A stretch of DNA of 10,413 bases from an uncultured Eubacteriales bacterium (GCA_905201505.1 CAJKOJ010000068.1:1-10413); one strand, 5' to 3'. Positions 1-7,038 are shown, counted from the stretch's first letter. A program made the numbers and translations. The notes: generated by a model not told the origin, from the sequence alone.

Positions 1-309
1 TTAGCTAAACCTGGATCAGTTAATCCACACAAAAAATTCAAATCTCAAGTGTATATCTTAAGTAAAGATGAAGGTGGACGTCATACTCCTTTCTTCGCTA
101 ACTATAGACCACAATTCTACTTCAGAACTACTGACGTAACTGGTGTTATTGAATTACCAGAAGGTGTAGAAATGGTTATGCCTGGGGATAACGTTGAATT
201 AACTGTAGAATTAATTGCTCCAATTGCAATTGAAAAAGGAACTAAATTCTCAATCCGTGAAGGTGGTAGAACTGTAGGTTCTGGTTCTGTTGTATCTATC
301 ATTGAGTAA
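1..309 (+). CDS. tuf: Elongation factor Tu, C-terminal part (5' end outside window)
   Basis: The frame is open from base 1 and ends at TAA 307-309, giving the last 102 residues of EF-Tu, the GTPase that delivers aminoacyl-tRNA to the ribosome. The visible part covers the end of domain 2 and all of domain 3. Highly conserved EF-Tu strings are present: LAKPGSVNPHKKF at the very start, then GGRHTPFF, YRPQFYFRTTDVTG, VMPGDN and the C-terminal FSIREGGRTVGSG. These residues form the domain 3 surface that contacts tRNA and EF-Ts. The ORF does not start at the internal GTG at 49; that codon is a conserved valine in the middle of the protein. A strong terminator follows 24 bp after the stop, so tuf is the last gene of its transcript. 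The GTPase domain lies upstream, outside the window. Confidence 0.98.
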   Translation, partial: LAKPGSVNPHKKFKSQVYILSKDEGGRHTPFFANYRPQFYFRTTDVTGVIELPEGVEMVMPGDNVELTVELIAPIAIEKGTKFSIREGGRTVGSGSVVSIIE

Positions 310-333
310 TTGATATTATTAAGTGATATATTT

Positions 334-370
334 CCGCAAATCCGTTTATTAACGGGTTTGCGGTTTTTTT
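334..370 (+). terminator. Rho-independent terminator of tuf
   Basis: A 13-bp stem (334-346 with 351-363, one G-T wobble) closes a TATT loop and runs straight into seven T residues (364-370). It lies 24 bp behind the tuf stop codon. Confidence 0.95.
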
Positions 371-638
371 ATTGACTTTTATTAACGGTTCTAGTTAAAA
401 CAGAAATAAAAACTATATTTGAGGCGTAGGCTGATGTCTATGCCGCTTTTAATATAAAAATTAAGAGTTTTATAGTAAATTTCTGATATATTTTATATCA
501 TACAAGTATTGTGGGATTGTATTTAAGGTGTTAATATAATAGAATATTTTTTTAATATAGCAAAAATCTTAAACGGCATCATAAATTTTTCCTATAAGCG
601 GCATTGGATATTTGGTATATAGTTATACACGTATTTAC
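371..638. other. AT-rich intergenic region between tuf and the antiporter
   Basis: No convincing gene is visible. A TTGACT box at 372-377 directly behind the tuf terminator could be a -35 element, but the -10 at 17-18 bp is poor. A hairpin at 423-444 (7-bp stem GGCGTAG/CTATGCC, one wobble, 8-nt loop) is followed by TTTT at 447-450 and might be a weak terminator. A perfect AT-rich dyad, TGATATA-TTT-TATATCA, lies at 484-500. I could not match the region to a c-di-AMP (ydaO) riboswitch or another known leader by eye. The minus-strand reading frame crossing this region lacks a ribosome binding site and overlaps the antiporter start. Confidence 0.5.
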
Positions 639-667
639 TGGAAATAAGCTTATGAGTATGTTATCAT
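639..667 (+). promoter_or_regulatory. Predicted vegetative promoter for the antiporter gene
   Basis: The -35 box TGGAAA (639-644) and -10 box TATCAT (662-667) are separated by 17 bp, with an extended -10 TG at 659-660. Transcription would begin near 674, giving a leader of about 50 nt. The 17-mer around the -10 box recurs exactly at the dnaD promoter near 4745. Confidence 0.6.
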
Positions 668-723
668 AAAATATATTAATGTGATTAAAATAATATAATT
701 TAAATTGATGAATGGGGGTAAAT

Positions 724-2316
724 ATGACAGATATACTGATAATTACAGCAATAGTAATTATACTTTGTGTTGGATTTAATAAAATTTCAAATAAGCTTGG
801 CATACCTATGCTTTTGTTTTTTATTCTTTTGGGTATGGTCTTTGGTTCTGACGGAATATTAAAAATACCCTTTAATGATTATAATTTTGCTGAACAAATT
901 TGTTCTGCTGCTTTAATATTTATTATGTTTTACGGCGGGTTTGGTACAAAGTGGAGTGAGGCTAAGCCTGTTGCGGTAAAAGCTGTTTTACTGTCTACTC
1001 TTGGAGTAATTTTGACAGCTCTGATAGTAGGATTGCTCTGTTATTTCATATTAAAAATTGAAATACTTGAGAGTATGCTTATTGGTTCGGTTATAAGTTC
1101 TACTGACGCAGCATCTGTTTTCTCAATTTTAAGGTCAAAGAAACTTGGATTAAAATATAATACTGCTTCACTTCTTGAAGTTGAAAGCGGAAGCAATGAT
1201 CCTTGCTCATATATGCTTACAACCATTTTTATAGCTATTATGGGAGGCAGAGCCCAGGGCGGAAGTATATTATATATGGTATTTACACAGCTGTTTTTTG
1301 GAGTTTTGTTCGGGGCAGCTGCCGCATTTGTAACTATTTGGGTACTTAAAAAGGTTAAACTTGAAACCGCAGGATTTGATGCAATATTTGTAGTGGCAGC
1401 AGCAATTCTTGCGTATGCACTGCCTACATTAATTGGTGGAAACGGATATTTAAGCGTATATATTTCAGGCATTGTTTTAGGTAACAGTTCTATTAAAAAT
1501 AAAAAATCCCTTGTAAACTTTTTTGATGGGGTAACAGGTTTGATGCAGGTATTAATATTTTTCCTGCTGGGACTTTTGTCTTTTCCATCGCAGATGATTT
1601 ATAATATTGTTCCGGCTATAGCTATAGCAGTATTTCTCACTTTTATAGCAAGACCATTTTCTGTGTTTGCTGTTTTAGCTCCTTTTAAATGCAGTATGAG
1701 ACAGCAGCTTTTTGTTGCAGCTGCAGGGCTGAGGGGAGCCGCATCAATAGTGTTTGCTATAATGATATTCATAAGTCCTGTATATACAAAAAGCGATATT
1801 TTCAACATAGTGTTGTGTATAGTACTTATTTCAATTGGTATACAAGGTACATTGCTTCCATATTTGGCAAAGAAACTTGATATGATTGATGATAACGCTG
1901 ATGTACTGAAAACATTCAGCGATTATACAGATGAAATTGAAGTTAATTTTATACAGCTTTTAATTAATGAAAACCATTTGTGGATAAATAAAAGCCTTAA
2001 GGATATTAATATACCTCCCAATACTTTAATTGTACTTTTAATACGAAATAATAAAAAGATTGTGCCTAATGGAGACACAGTTATAATGGCGGGGGATACT
2101 TTAATATTGGCTGCAAAAGGCTTGTCTGAAAATTATGGAATAATGCTTACTGAAATAACTTTAAGTAAAAACAGCAAGTGGGTTAACTGTTCTCTCTCTG
2201 ATGTTAAATTAAGTGAAGGACTTGTAATAATGATAAAAAGAGGAGAAAATGTTATTATACCTAATGGAGATACAATGCTTAAGGAAAATGATGTGCTTGT
2301 TGTAAACTCCTTTTAG
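724..2316 (+). CDS. CPA1-family cation/proton antiporter with two C-terminal RCK_C (TrkA-C) domains, NhaP2/CvrA-like
   Basis: This is a 530-residue integral membrane antiporter that would exchange K+ or Na+ for H+ across the cytoplasmic membrane, helping with pH and ion homeostasis. Residues 1-385 hold about a dozen hydrophobic segments. CPA1 hallmarks are visible: TDAA near 127-130, the SGSNDP string with the transport pair N158/D159, and AGLRGAAS near 334-341. Two tandem RCK_C-like modules follow, about 402-466 and 477-530, each with an IPNGD- or VPNGD-type turn before its last strands; this regulatory arrangement is typical of the NhaP2 (K+/H+) branch. No Rossmann RCK_N domain is seen. I chose ATG 724 because GGGGG at 714-718 lies 5 nt before it; an upstream in-frame ATG at 712 sits on top of that site. 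The gene has its own promoter and terminator, so it is probably monocistronic. The transported ion cannot be read from the sequence. Confidence 0.88.
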   Translation: MTDILIITAIVIILCVGFNKISNKLGIPMLLFFILLGMVFGSDGILKIPFNDYNFAEQICSAALIFIMFYGGFGTKWSEAKPVAVKAVLLSTLGVILTALIVGLLCYFILKIEILESMLIGSVISSTDAASVFSILRSKKLGLKYNTASLLEVESGSNDPCSYMLTTIFIAIMGGRAQGGSILYMVFTQLFFGVLFGAAAAFVTIWVLKKVKLETAGFDAIFVVAAAILAYALPTLIGGNGYLSVYISGIVLGNSSIKNKKSLVNFFDGVTGLMQVLIFFLLGLLSFPSQMIYNIVPAIAIAVFLTFIARPFSVFAVLAPFKCSMRQQLFVAAAGLRGAASIVFAIMIFISPVYTKSDIFNIVLCIVLISIGIQGTLLPYLAKKLDMIDDNADVLKTFSDYTDEIEVNFIQLLINENHLWINKSLKDINIPPNTLIVLLIRNNKKIVPNGDTVIMAGDTLILAAKGLSENYGIMLTEITLSKNSKWVNCSLSDVKLSEGLVIMIKRGENVIIPNGDTMLKENDVLVVNSF

Positions 2317-2372
2317 CACAATGTTTTTATATTATAATGTTCAGGAAATAAGATTGAGTATAAAGTTTATTT

Positions 2373-2416
2373 AAAGTACAGGCAGTGTAAATTACATAAC
2401 CTGTACTTTTATATTT
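2373..2416 (+). terminator. Rho-independent terminator of the antiporter gene
   Basis: A perfect 10-bp stem (2373-2382 with 2400-2409) is followed by a T-rich tail, TTTTATATTT. The 17-nt loop contains an inner TGTA/TACA pairing, so the hairpin can fold as two stacked stems. Confidence 0.8.
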
Positions 2417-2451
2417 AAAGATTTACCATATATTTACTGGCAGAGGGTTGA

Positions 2452-2480
2452 TTGTATTTTATGCTGAAATATGTTAATAT
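2452..2480 (+). promoter_or_regulatory. Predicted promoter for the polysaccharide deacetylase gene
   Basis: The -35-like TTGTAT (2452-2457) is 17 bp from -10 TAATAT (2475-2480), with an extended TG at 2472-2473. The start point would be near 2487, so the leader is only about 20 nt and carries the ribosome binding site. Confidence 0.5.
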
Positions 2481-2509
2481 TTAAATAGGTAAAGGAGATG
2501 GAGAGATAT

Positions 2510-3628
2510 ATGATAAAGAGATTTAGTTTTGTGATTTTGAGTTTTATATTTTCAGCTATGCTGACAAATGGTGTTATGGCTGATACATTAATGAGGTACA
2601 GAGCAAAAAGCCTGGTTGATGGTAATTATGTGTATTTTGATTGTTTTAACATTGAGGGTGCAAATTATTTTTCAATAAGGGATATTGCATATTTGTTAAA
2701 TGATACTGAAAATTCATTTAATATTGAATTTGATGGTGATTATACAATAAATGTAAGCAAAAATGAGCATTATAATGCTGCCGGTACGGAATTTAACAAA
2801 AGTATGGGAAGAAAGAAGATAAAAAGTGACTGTGGTGAAATTAAAATAAAGTCAGATGATAATATTTATAATATAAAATCTTATAATATTAATAATAGAA
2901 ATTATATTATGTTAAGAGATATATGTGATATTTTAAATATTAATACAGAGTGGGATACGGAGAGAAAAGTTATTATGCTTAAGAACAGTGAGCTTTATAA
3001 TGAAATTGATATTTCAATACTCCCTCCTGTTATTGTAGATAAAAGTAAGCCTATGGTTGCACTTACTTTTGATGATGGTCCTTCTGTAAATACTGAGAGA
3101 ATACTTGATGTTCTTGAAAAATATAACGGTGCGGCAACGTTTTTTGTAACCGGAAATAACATATCAAAATATAAGACAACGCTAAAAAGAATAGTTGATG
3201 AAGAAAGTCAGATAGGTAATCATACTTATGACCATATAAGGCTTACTAAAGTTTCTGCACAGGAAATCAATAATCAGGTAAACAGAATACAGGAAATTGT
3301 ATATGAGGCAACAGGGGTATATCCTGCATTTTTAAGGCCGCCTTATGGTGAATATAATGACTTTGTTAAAAATAATGTAAGCATTAAAATGATTAATTGG
3401 AATGTGGATACACTTGACTGGAAAACAAGAAATGCTCAAAATACTTATAATGAAGTAATGAAAAGTCTTGGTGACGGAAATGTAATTTTAATGCACGACC
3501 TTTACAGTGAGACTGCTGACGCTGTTGAAAAAATAGTACCTGAACTTGTCAAGAGAGGGTATCAGTTGGTGACTGTTGAACAGCTTTGCTATGCAAGGGA
3601 TAATGTCAAAGGCATAATAAAATATTGA
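2510..3628 (+). CDS. Secreted polysaccharide deacetylase (NodB/CE4) with N-terminal copper-amine-oxidase-like domain
   Basis: This is a predicted exported enzyme of 372 residues that removes N-acetyl (or O-acetyl) groups from a cell-wall or extracellular polysaccharide. Residues 1-24 form a signal peptide with a likely cleavage after VMA. Residues about 28-165 contain two copper-amine-oxidase N-terminal-like units (YFSIRDIAYLLN and YIMLRDICDILN), a module common on clostridial surface proteins. The NodB domain follows with all five motifs: TFDDGP with D188/D189, NHTYDH with the metal ligands H238/H242, RPPYG at 276-280, DTLDW at 300-304 and LMHD with H329. The catalytic and zinc-binding set therefore looks intact. 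ATG 2510 is preferred because GGAG at 2500-2503 lies 6 nt upstream; the earlier in-frame ATG at 2498 touches the AGGAG at 2493-2497 and is too close. Peptidoglycan deacetylase is the likeliest role, but chitin-like or xylan substrates cannot be excluded. Confidence 0.9.
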   Translation: MIKRFSFVILSFIFSAMLTNGVMADTLMRYRAKSLVDGNYVYFDCFNIEGANYFSIRDIAYLLNDTENSFNIEFDGDYTINVSKNEHYNAAGTEFNKSMGRKKIKSDCGEIKIKSDDNIYNIKSYNINNRNYIMLRDICDILNINTEWDTERKVIMLKNSELYNEIDISILPPVIVDKSKPMVALTFDDGPSVNTERILDVLEKYNGAATFFVTGNNISKYKTTLKRIVDEESQIGNHTYDHIRLTKVSAQEINNQVNRIQEIVYEATGVYPAFLRPPYGEYNDFVKNNVSIKMINWNVDTLDWKTRNAQNTYNEVMKSLGDGNVILMHDLYSETADAVEKIVPELVKRGYQLVTVEQLCYARDNVKGIIKY

Positions 3629-3639
3629 AATATAAAGAA

Positions 3640-3681
3640 CTGCTGCAAATAATATTGTGTTTTGCAGCAGCTTTCTTTATT
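3640..3681. terminator. Bidirectional terminator between convergent genes
   Basis: A perfect 10-bp stem CTGCTGCAAA/TTTGCAGCAG (3640-3649 with 3661-3670) has an 11-nt loop. The plus strand continues into CTTTCTTTATT. The minus strand reads TTCTTTATATTT after the stem, so the same hairpin can end the DUF362 transcript coming the other way. Confidence 0.8.
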
Positions 3682-3702
3682 ATATATAAATAAAAAATAG
3701 AA

Positions 3703-4566
3703 TTACATTTCAATTAATTCATATTCTCTGCTGCCAAAGTTTAAATCTGCTGCAGCAGTTAAAATATGAGCACCGTTTCTTGATTCGATACGTTCAATCA
3801 AGTGATCTCTTCCGGGGTCATTTGACTTATATACCATATCAAGACATGCCTGATCAAGTGCAATAGGGTCTAATGAAGCAAGTATACCGATGTCCTTCAT
3901 ACAAGGGTCTTCTGCAACTGCACAGCAGTCACAGTCAACTGACATATTGCACATTACATTAATAAATGCCATATTACCATTAAAATACTTTACAATTGAT
4001 TCGGCAGCATCAGCCATAGATTCTATGAAAGAATCGTGGTCAGCTTCCCAAAAGGCATTTACATCGCCCACACTGTGAATATATGCCTTGCCGTGAGAAG
4101 AAGCAACACCTATAGAAATGTTTTTGAGTGCTCCTCCGAATCCACCCATAGGATGTCCCTTAAAATGAGAGAGAACCAGCATAGAATCATAATTTTTAAT
4201 GTGATTGCCGACGAAATTTTTTCTGATTTTCTTTCCGTTTGCAATAGGTAATTCTATTTCTCCTTCTTCATCCATAATGTCAACTTTTGCAATATCGGTC
4301 CAACCATGTTTTTTCATAGTTTCCCAATGTTTTGAGGTGACATTTCTTTCACCTTCATAAGCTGTGTTACATTCAACAATTGTTCCTTTTAATTCGTCAA
4401 TTATAGGCTGCCAAAATTTTGGCTTAATAAAATTTTGATTGCCTTTTTCACCTGAGTGTACCTTTACTGCAATATTACCCTGAAGTTTTATGCCTAAGGC
4501 ATTGTACAGAGAGATTACAGTTTCCGGAGTTATGTTACTTGAAAAGAATACTTTTGATTTAGACAT
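3703..4566 (-). CDS. DUF362 domain-containing protein
   Basis: This protein of 287 residues belongs to the DUF362 family, whose biochemical role is not settled and which is often associated with iron-sulfur proteins. Family signatures are clear: SHFKGHPMGGFGGALKN (133-149), a cysteine-rich stretch at C206, C212, C214, C215 and C222 inside NMSVDCDCC, and DPIALDQACLD near 233-243. The cysteines could bind a metal or Fe-S cluster, but that is inference. No signal peptide or membrane segment is seen, so it is probably cytoplasmic. AGGAG on the minus strand (4582-4578) lies 11 nt before the ATG, slightly far but the only good site. The gene is alone on the minus strand, convergent with the deacetylase and divergent from the dnaD-like gene, and has its own promoter at 4623-4651. 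No neighbour suggests its substrate. Confidence 0.88.
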   Translation of the reverse strand: MSKSKVFFSSNITPETVISLYNALGIKLQGNIAVKVHSGEKGNQNFIKPKFWQPIIDELKGTIVECNTAYEGERNVTSKHWETMKKHGWTDIAKVDIMDEEGEIELPIANGKKIRKNFVGNHIKNYDSMLVLSHFKGHPMGGFGGALKNISIGVASSHGKAYIHSVGDVNAFWEADHDSFIESMADAAESIVKYFNGNMAFINVMCNMSVDCDCCAVAEDPCMKDIGILASLDPIALDQACLDMVYKSNDPGRDHLIERIESRNGAHILTAAADLNFGSREYELIEM

Positions 4567-4583
4567 ATATATTTTCTCTCCTT

Positions 4584-4617
4584 TTTAACAGTATAGATAT
4601 TTTTGTTTAACAGTATA
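4584..4617. repeat. 12-bp direct repeats, 22-bp period, in the DUF362 leader
   Basis: TTTAACAGTATA occurs at 4584-4595 and again at 4606-4617, exactly two helical turns apart. On the minus strand the distal copy covers the predicted transcription start (about 4616) and the other lies just before the ribosome binding site. They could be a regulator's binding site or a small tandem duplication. Confidence 0.6.
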
Positions 4618-4622
4618 TGTAT

Positions 4623-4651
4623 ATTATATCTCAAATTTAAATGCTCATCAA
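4623..4651 (-). promoter_or_regulatory. Predicted promoter for the DUF362 gene
   Basis: Reading the minus strand, -35 TTGATG (4651-4646) and -10 TATAAT (4628-4623) are separated by 17 bp. The start point would be near 4616, about 50 nt before the ATG. Confidence 0.6.
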
Positions 4652-4680
4652 CTTTTTTTTATAGAAGTGTCTGAAAACAT

Positions 4681-4794
4681 TGAAATTTTCATTTAAGGCA
4701 CAATGTAGAATATACTAAAAATGGCTTGTAAAAGTTATTAACTTATGTTATCATAAAATAATATATCAGATAATCAGGAATGAAATTTTCATTT
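4681..4794. repeat. 14-bp direct repeats with internal dyad flanking the dnaD promoter
   Basis: TGAAATTTTCATTT occurs at 4681-4694 and at 4781-4794, exactly 100 bp apart. Its first 11 bases are a perfect inverted repeat (TGAAA-T-TTTCA). The copies lie about 80 bp upstream and 20 bp downstream of the predicted start of the dnaD transcript, an arrangement that could serve a looping regulator. The AT-rich background makes chance more likely than usual. Confidence 0.5.
4726..4754 (+). promoter_or_regulatory. Predicted promoter of the dnaD-dnaC operon
   Basis: The -35 box TTGTAA (4726-4731) is 17 bp from -10 TATCAT (4749-4754), with an extended TG at 4746-4747. The start near 4761 leaves a leader of about 140 nt before the GTG at 4900, longer than other leaders here. 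I see no strong hairpin in that leader. Confidence 0.6.
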
Positions 4795-4899
4795 GTTATT
4801 TTAAAAGGAAAAACAGTGAAATTTATATAATTATGACAGATTTAAAAAGTGATTTAAGGTTTTATATTAACTTATAGTATTTATTTTAGAGGTGTATTT

Positions 4900-5958
4900 G
4901 TGAGCAATATTAAGTTTATATGCAGTTATACTGCTACGGCAATTGACAATAATTTTATAGATAATTATATGGCGGCGGCACCAAGTCCTGTATTTTCTCT
5001 TATTTACATATATGCTTACAGATGTGCAGTATCGGAGATTTCTGTGTCAAACAGTGAAATTGCCAAGAAATTCAGTGTAATTGAGAGTGATGTTATAAAG
5101 GCCTGGAAATATTGGAAATCTGTCGGACTTATCAGTACAGGGAGAACAAAAGACAATCCCTATATTGAATTTATTGCAGGGCAGGCTTTATCGGAAACAG
5201 ATGCAGGCATCAAGCAGCTATCTGCTGAAAAAGATAACTTTATTCCAAAAGAACCAGAGAGGGCTAAGATTGTTGTTGCAAAACCTGTATTCAGTCCTAG
5301 TGATATTAGTGACATTATAGAAACTAATCCTGAAATAGGTGAACTTTTAAAACTGGCAGAGTCAACAAAGGGGAAAACTATATCTCCAAAAGAGACAGAA
5401 ATTATTGTGTGGATGTATCAAAGTTTGGAGCTTCCTTTTGAGGTAATACTTGTACTTTTAAGCTTTTGTTACAAGAGTAATAAACCTCCAAGATATATGG
5501 AAAAAACTGCTCTTGACTGGATTGAAAAAGGAATTGTAACCAGTGAGGCAGCAAGTGATTACCTAAGTTTTTATAACAACTACGGTAAGGTTCTTAAATT
5601 TTTTGGAGTTTCTGACAGAAGTACAACTGTAAATGAAAGAAACTATATTGATAAATGGCTAAAAGAATGGCTGATGAGTTTTGAATTAATAGAACTTGCA
5701 GCAAGACGGACTGTGGAAAATACAGGAAAACCCGCATTTTCTTACTGCAATAAAATACTTGAGACGTGGCATAAGGCAAATTTTGCAACTATAAAAGAGG
5801 TTGAAGCATCTGAAGCTAATTATACAGGCAAAAATAAGACTTTGAAGAAAAGCGGCTTACAGCAGCAGCCAAAAGGCATATTCAACAATTATAATCAGAA
5901 AAGTTACGGAGCTGATGAAATTGCTGAAATTCTTAAGAGAAAGGGGAATGTACAGTAA
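4900..5958 (+). CDS. DnaD-like replication initiation protein with tandem DnaD/DnaB_2 domains
   Basis: This 352-residue cytoplasmic protein resembles Firmicute DnaD/DnaB, which act in primosome assembly and loading of the replicative helicase. Residues about 28-92 look like a winged helix (LIYIYAYRC, then NSEIAKKF and a recognition helix ahead of YIEF). Two DnaD/DnaB_2-type domains follow: about 135-215 (ISPKETEIIVWMY ... ALDWIEKGIVT) and about 235-295 (ARRTVENTGKPAFSYCNKIL, then W-H-K-A-N-F). The second holds the Y-x-x-x-I-L-x-x-W motif typical of the family. The C-terminal tail (SYGADEIAEILKRKG) is basic and helical. The start is GTG with AGAGGTG at 4888-4894, 5 nt upstream. The stop TAA overlaps the next ATG by one base, so the two genes are translationally coupled. 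Having both a wHTH and two DnaD domains makes it closer in layout to DnaB/DnaD fusions than to a short phage protein. Confidence 0.87.
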   Translation: MSNIKFICSYTATAIDNNFIDNYMAAAPSPVFSLIYIYAYRCAVSEISVSNSEIAKKFSVIESDVIKAWKYWKSVGLISTGRTKDNPYIEFIAGQALSETDAGIKQLSAEKDNFIPKEPERAKIVVAKPVFSPSDISDIIETNPEIGELLKLAESTKGKTISPKETEIIVWMYQSLELPFEVILVLLSFCYKSNKPPRYMEKTALDWIEKGIVTSEAASDYLSFYNNYGKVLKFFGVSDRSTTVNERNYIDKWLKEWLMSFELIELAARRTVENTGKPAFSYCNKILETWHKANFATIKEVEASEANYTGKNKTLKKSGLQQQPKGIFNNYNQKSYGADEIAEILKRKGNVQ

Positions 5959-6923
5959 TGGACAAAAGTGCAGTATATGCTGAAATTTTTGATGAATATC
6001 AAAAAGAGAAAAAATCTGCTGAATTAAAGGCAGAAAAATTAAAGGAAAAACTGTATAAAAATATTCCCAGATTAAGAGAAATTGAAAATGAAACGAAAAT
6101 GAAAGGCGTTGAGCTTTTTAAAAGTGCGGTAAGCGGCGGAAGTCAGGAAAAATTTGAAGATTTTAAAAATACTTGTAATAAATTGAGGCAGGAAAGGCAA
6201 AATATATTAAAAGGCATAGGTATAGATGAAGATGTACTTGAGCCTCAGTATAAGTGCAGTATCTGCAAGGATACAGGTATGATAGGTACAAAAAGGTGCG
6301 TCTGTTTCAACAAAAGGCTTGCAGAAAAATATTATCAGCTTTCAAATTTGGGTAATATTTTGAAAAGAGAAAATTTTGACCATTTTAATTATGAAATTTT
6401 CTCGAAGAATGCGGCAGGGGGAGATATTTCACCTTATGAAAACATTAAAAATATTTCTAAAGAAGTTTTATTTGCAATTGAGAATATAGATGATGCTCCT
6501 CTAAATATGCTTTTTTACGGACATTCCGGTCTCGGAAAAAGCTTTATGTGCAATTGTGCTGCCAAGGAACTTATTGACAGAGGCTATTTTGTAATTTATA
6601 TGAGTGCATACAAGTTATTCACTTCTATGACAAAGGTAAGATTTAATAATGCCTCAGAGGCTGAAATTGAGAATGCAAGACTTCTTGAAGAATGTGATTT
6701 GCTCGTAATAGATGATTTGGGTACGGAGGGGGTAAACAGCAGTACTGTGCCTGAGTTTTTTGATATTTTAAATACAAGATTAAGAGCAAATAAATCTATG
6801 CTTATTTCTACAAACCTTGACCTGACAGATATTAATACAGTATATAGTGAAAGAATACTGTCAAGAATAATAGGAAATTTTAAAATATTTAAATTTATAG
6901 GCAATGACTTGAGAATGCATTAA
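5958..6923 (+). CDS. DnaC/DnaI-like helicase loader, AAA+ ATPase with N-terminal Cys4 motif
   Basis: This 321-residue protein is a helicase loader that would use ATP to place the replicative helicase onto DNA. The N-terminal part (about 1-95) is charged and helical. A Cys4 zinc-binding motif follows, C100-x2-C103 and C114-x-C116 around KDTG, as seen in clostridial DnaC homologues. The AAA+ core has Walker A GHSGLGKS (188-195), Walker B LLVIDD (248-253), sensor-1 STN (284-286) and the ERILSRI segment (298-304) with candidate arginine-finger residues. The length and the IxKFIGNDLR-type end match the family. ATG 5958 overlaps the preceding TAA as TAATG, so reinitiation is likely and no separate ribosome binding site is needed. 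Pairing with a dnaD-like gene matches the helicase-loading module of Firmicute chromosomes. An IstB-type transposition ATPase is less likely because no transposase is present. Confidence 0.88.
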   Translation: MDKSAVYAEIFDEYQKEKKSAELKAEKLKEKLYKNIPRLREIENETKMKGVELFKSAVSGGSQEKFEDFKNTCNKLRQERQNILKGIGIDEDVLEPQYKCSICKDTGMIGTKRCVCFNKRLAEKYYQLSNLGNILKRENFDHFNYEIFSKNAAGGDISPYENIKNISKEVLFAIENIDDAPLNMLFYGHSGLGKSFMCNCAAKELIDRGYFVIYMSAYKLFTSMTKVRFNNASEAEIENARLLEECDLLVIDDLGTEGVNSSTVPEFFDILNTRLRANKSMLISTNLDLTDINTVYSERILSRIIGNFKIFKFIGNDLRMH

Positions 6924-6952
6924 CAAAATTTAACAAAAAAAACTGTAAAATC

Positions 6953-6979
6953 AAAGCTAATTTGTCAAATTTGGCTTTT
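6953..6979 (+). terminator. Probable terminator of the dnaD-dnaC operon
   Basis: A stem of about 11 bp (6953-6963 with 6967-6978, one wobble and one bulge) closes a GTC loop and is followed by only a short TTTT run. It lies about 30 bp behind the stop and just before the next promoter. Confidence 0.55.
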
Positions 6980-6984
6980 ATCTA

Positions 6985-7013
6985 TTGAAATTATCTCTGA
7001 AGTATGTTATACT
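6985..7013 (+). promoter_or_regulatory. Promoter of the Nudix operon
   Basis: The -35 box TTGAAA (6985-6990) and -10 box TATACT (7008-7013) are 17 bp apart with an extended TG at 7005-7006. This is the best match to the vegetative consensus in the window. The start would be about 7020, leaving a leader of about 68 nt. Confidence 0.75.
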
Positions 7014-7028
7014 ATAACCAATTATAGT
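7006..7028. promoter_or_regulatory. Overlapping dyads on the Nudix promoter, possible operator
   Basis: GTTATA-C-TATAAC (7006-7018) is a perfect dyad sitting on the -10 box. A second perfect dyad, ACTATAA-CCAA-TTATAGT (7011-7028), covers the -10 end and the predicted start site. Such placement fits a repressor site, though part of the symmetry comes from the TATA-like promoter itself. Confidence 0.4.
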
Positions 7029-7038
7029 GGTAAACAAG

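Noticed and set aside
579..803. Minus-strand reading frame of 74 codons
   Set aside because: It overlaps the promoter and start of the antiporter, has no usable ribosome binding site, and its protein is low complexity (Ile/Asn/Tyr-rich).
1041..1472. 143-codon minus-strand frame inside the antiporter
   Set aside because: It is an antisense shadow of a well-conserved membrane protein gene; no promoter or ribosome binding site is evident.
2333..2338. Perfect TATAAT behind the antiporter stop as a promoter
   Set aside because: The matching -35 position reads CTTTTA and a strong terminator follows, so it would make no useful transcript.
4780..4830. 16-codon leader frame in the dnaD 5' region
   Set aside because: The only AGGA is immediately next to the ATG, too close for initiation, and the peptide shows no attenuator-like codon run.
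5958..6923. IstB-type ATPase of an insertion sequence
   Set aside because: No transposase or inverted repeats are present, and the Cys4 motif with the dnaD partner points to a helicase loader.
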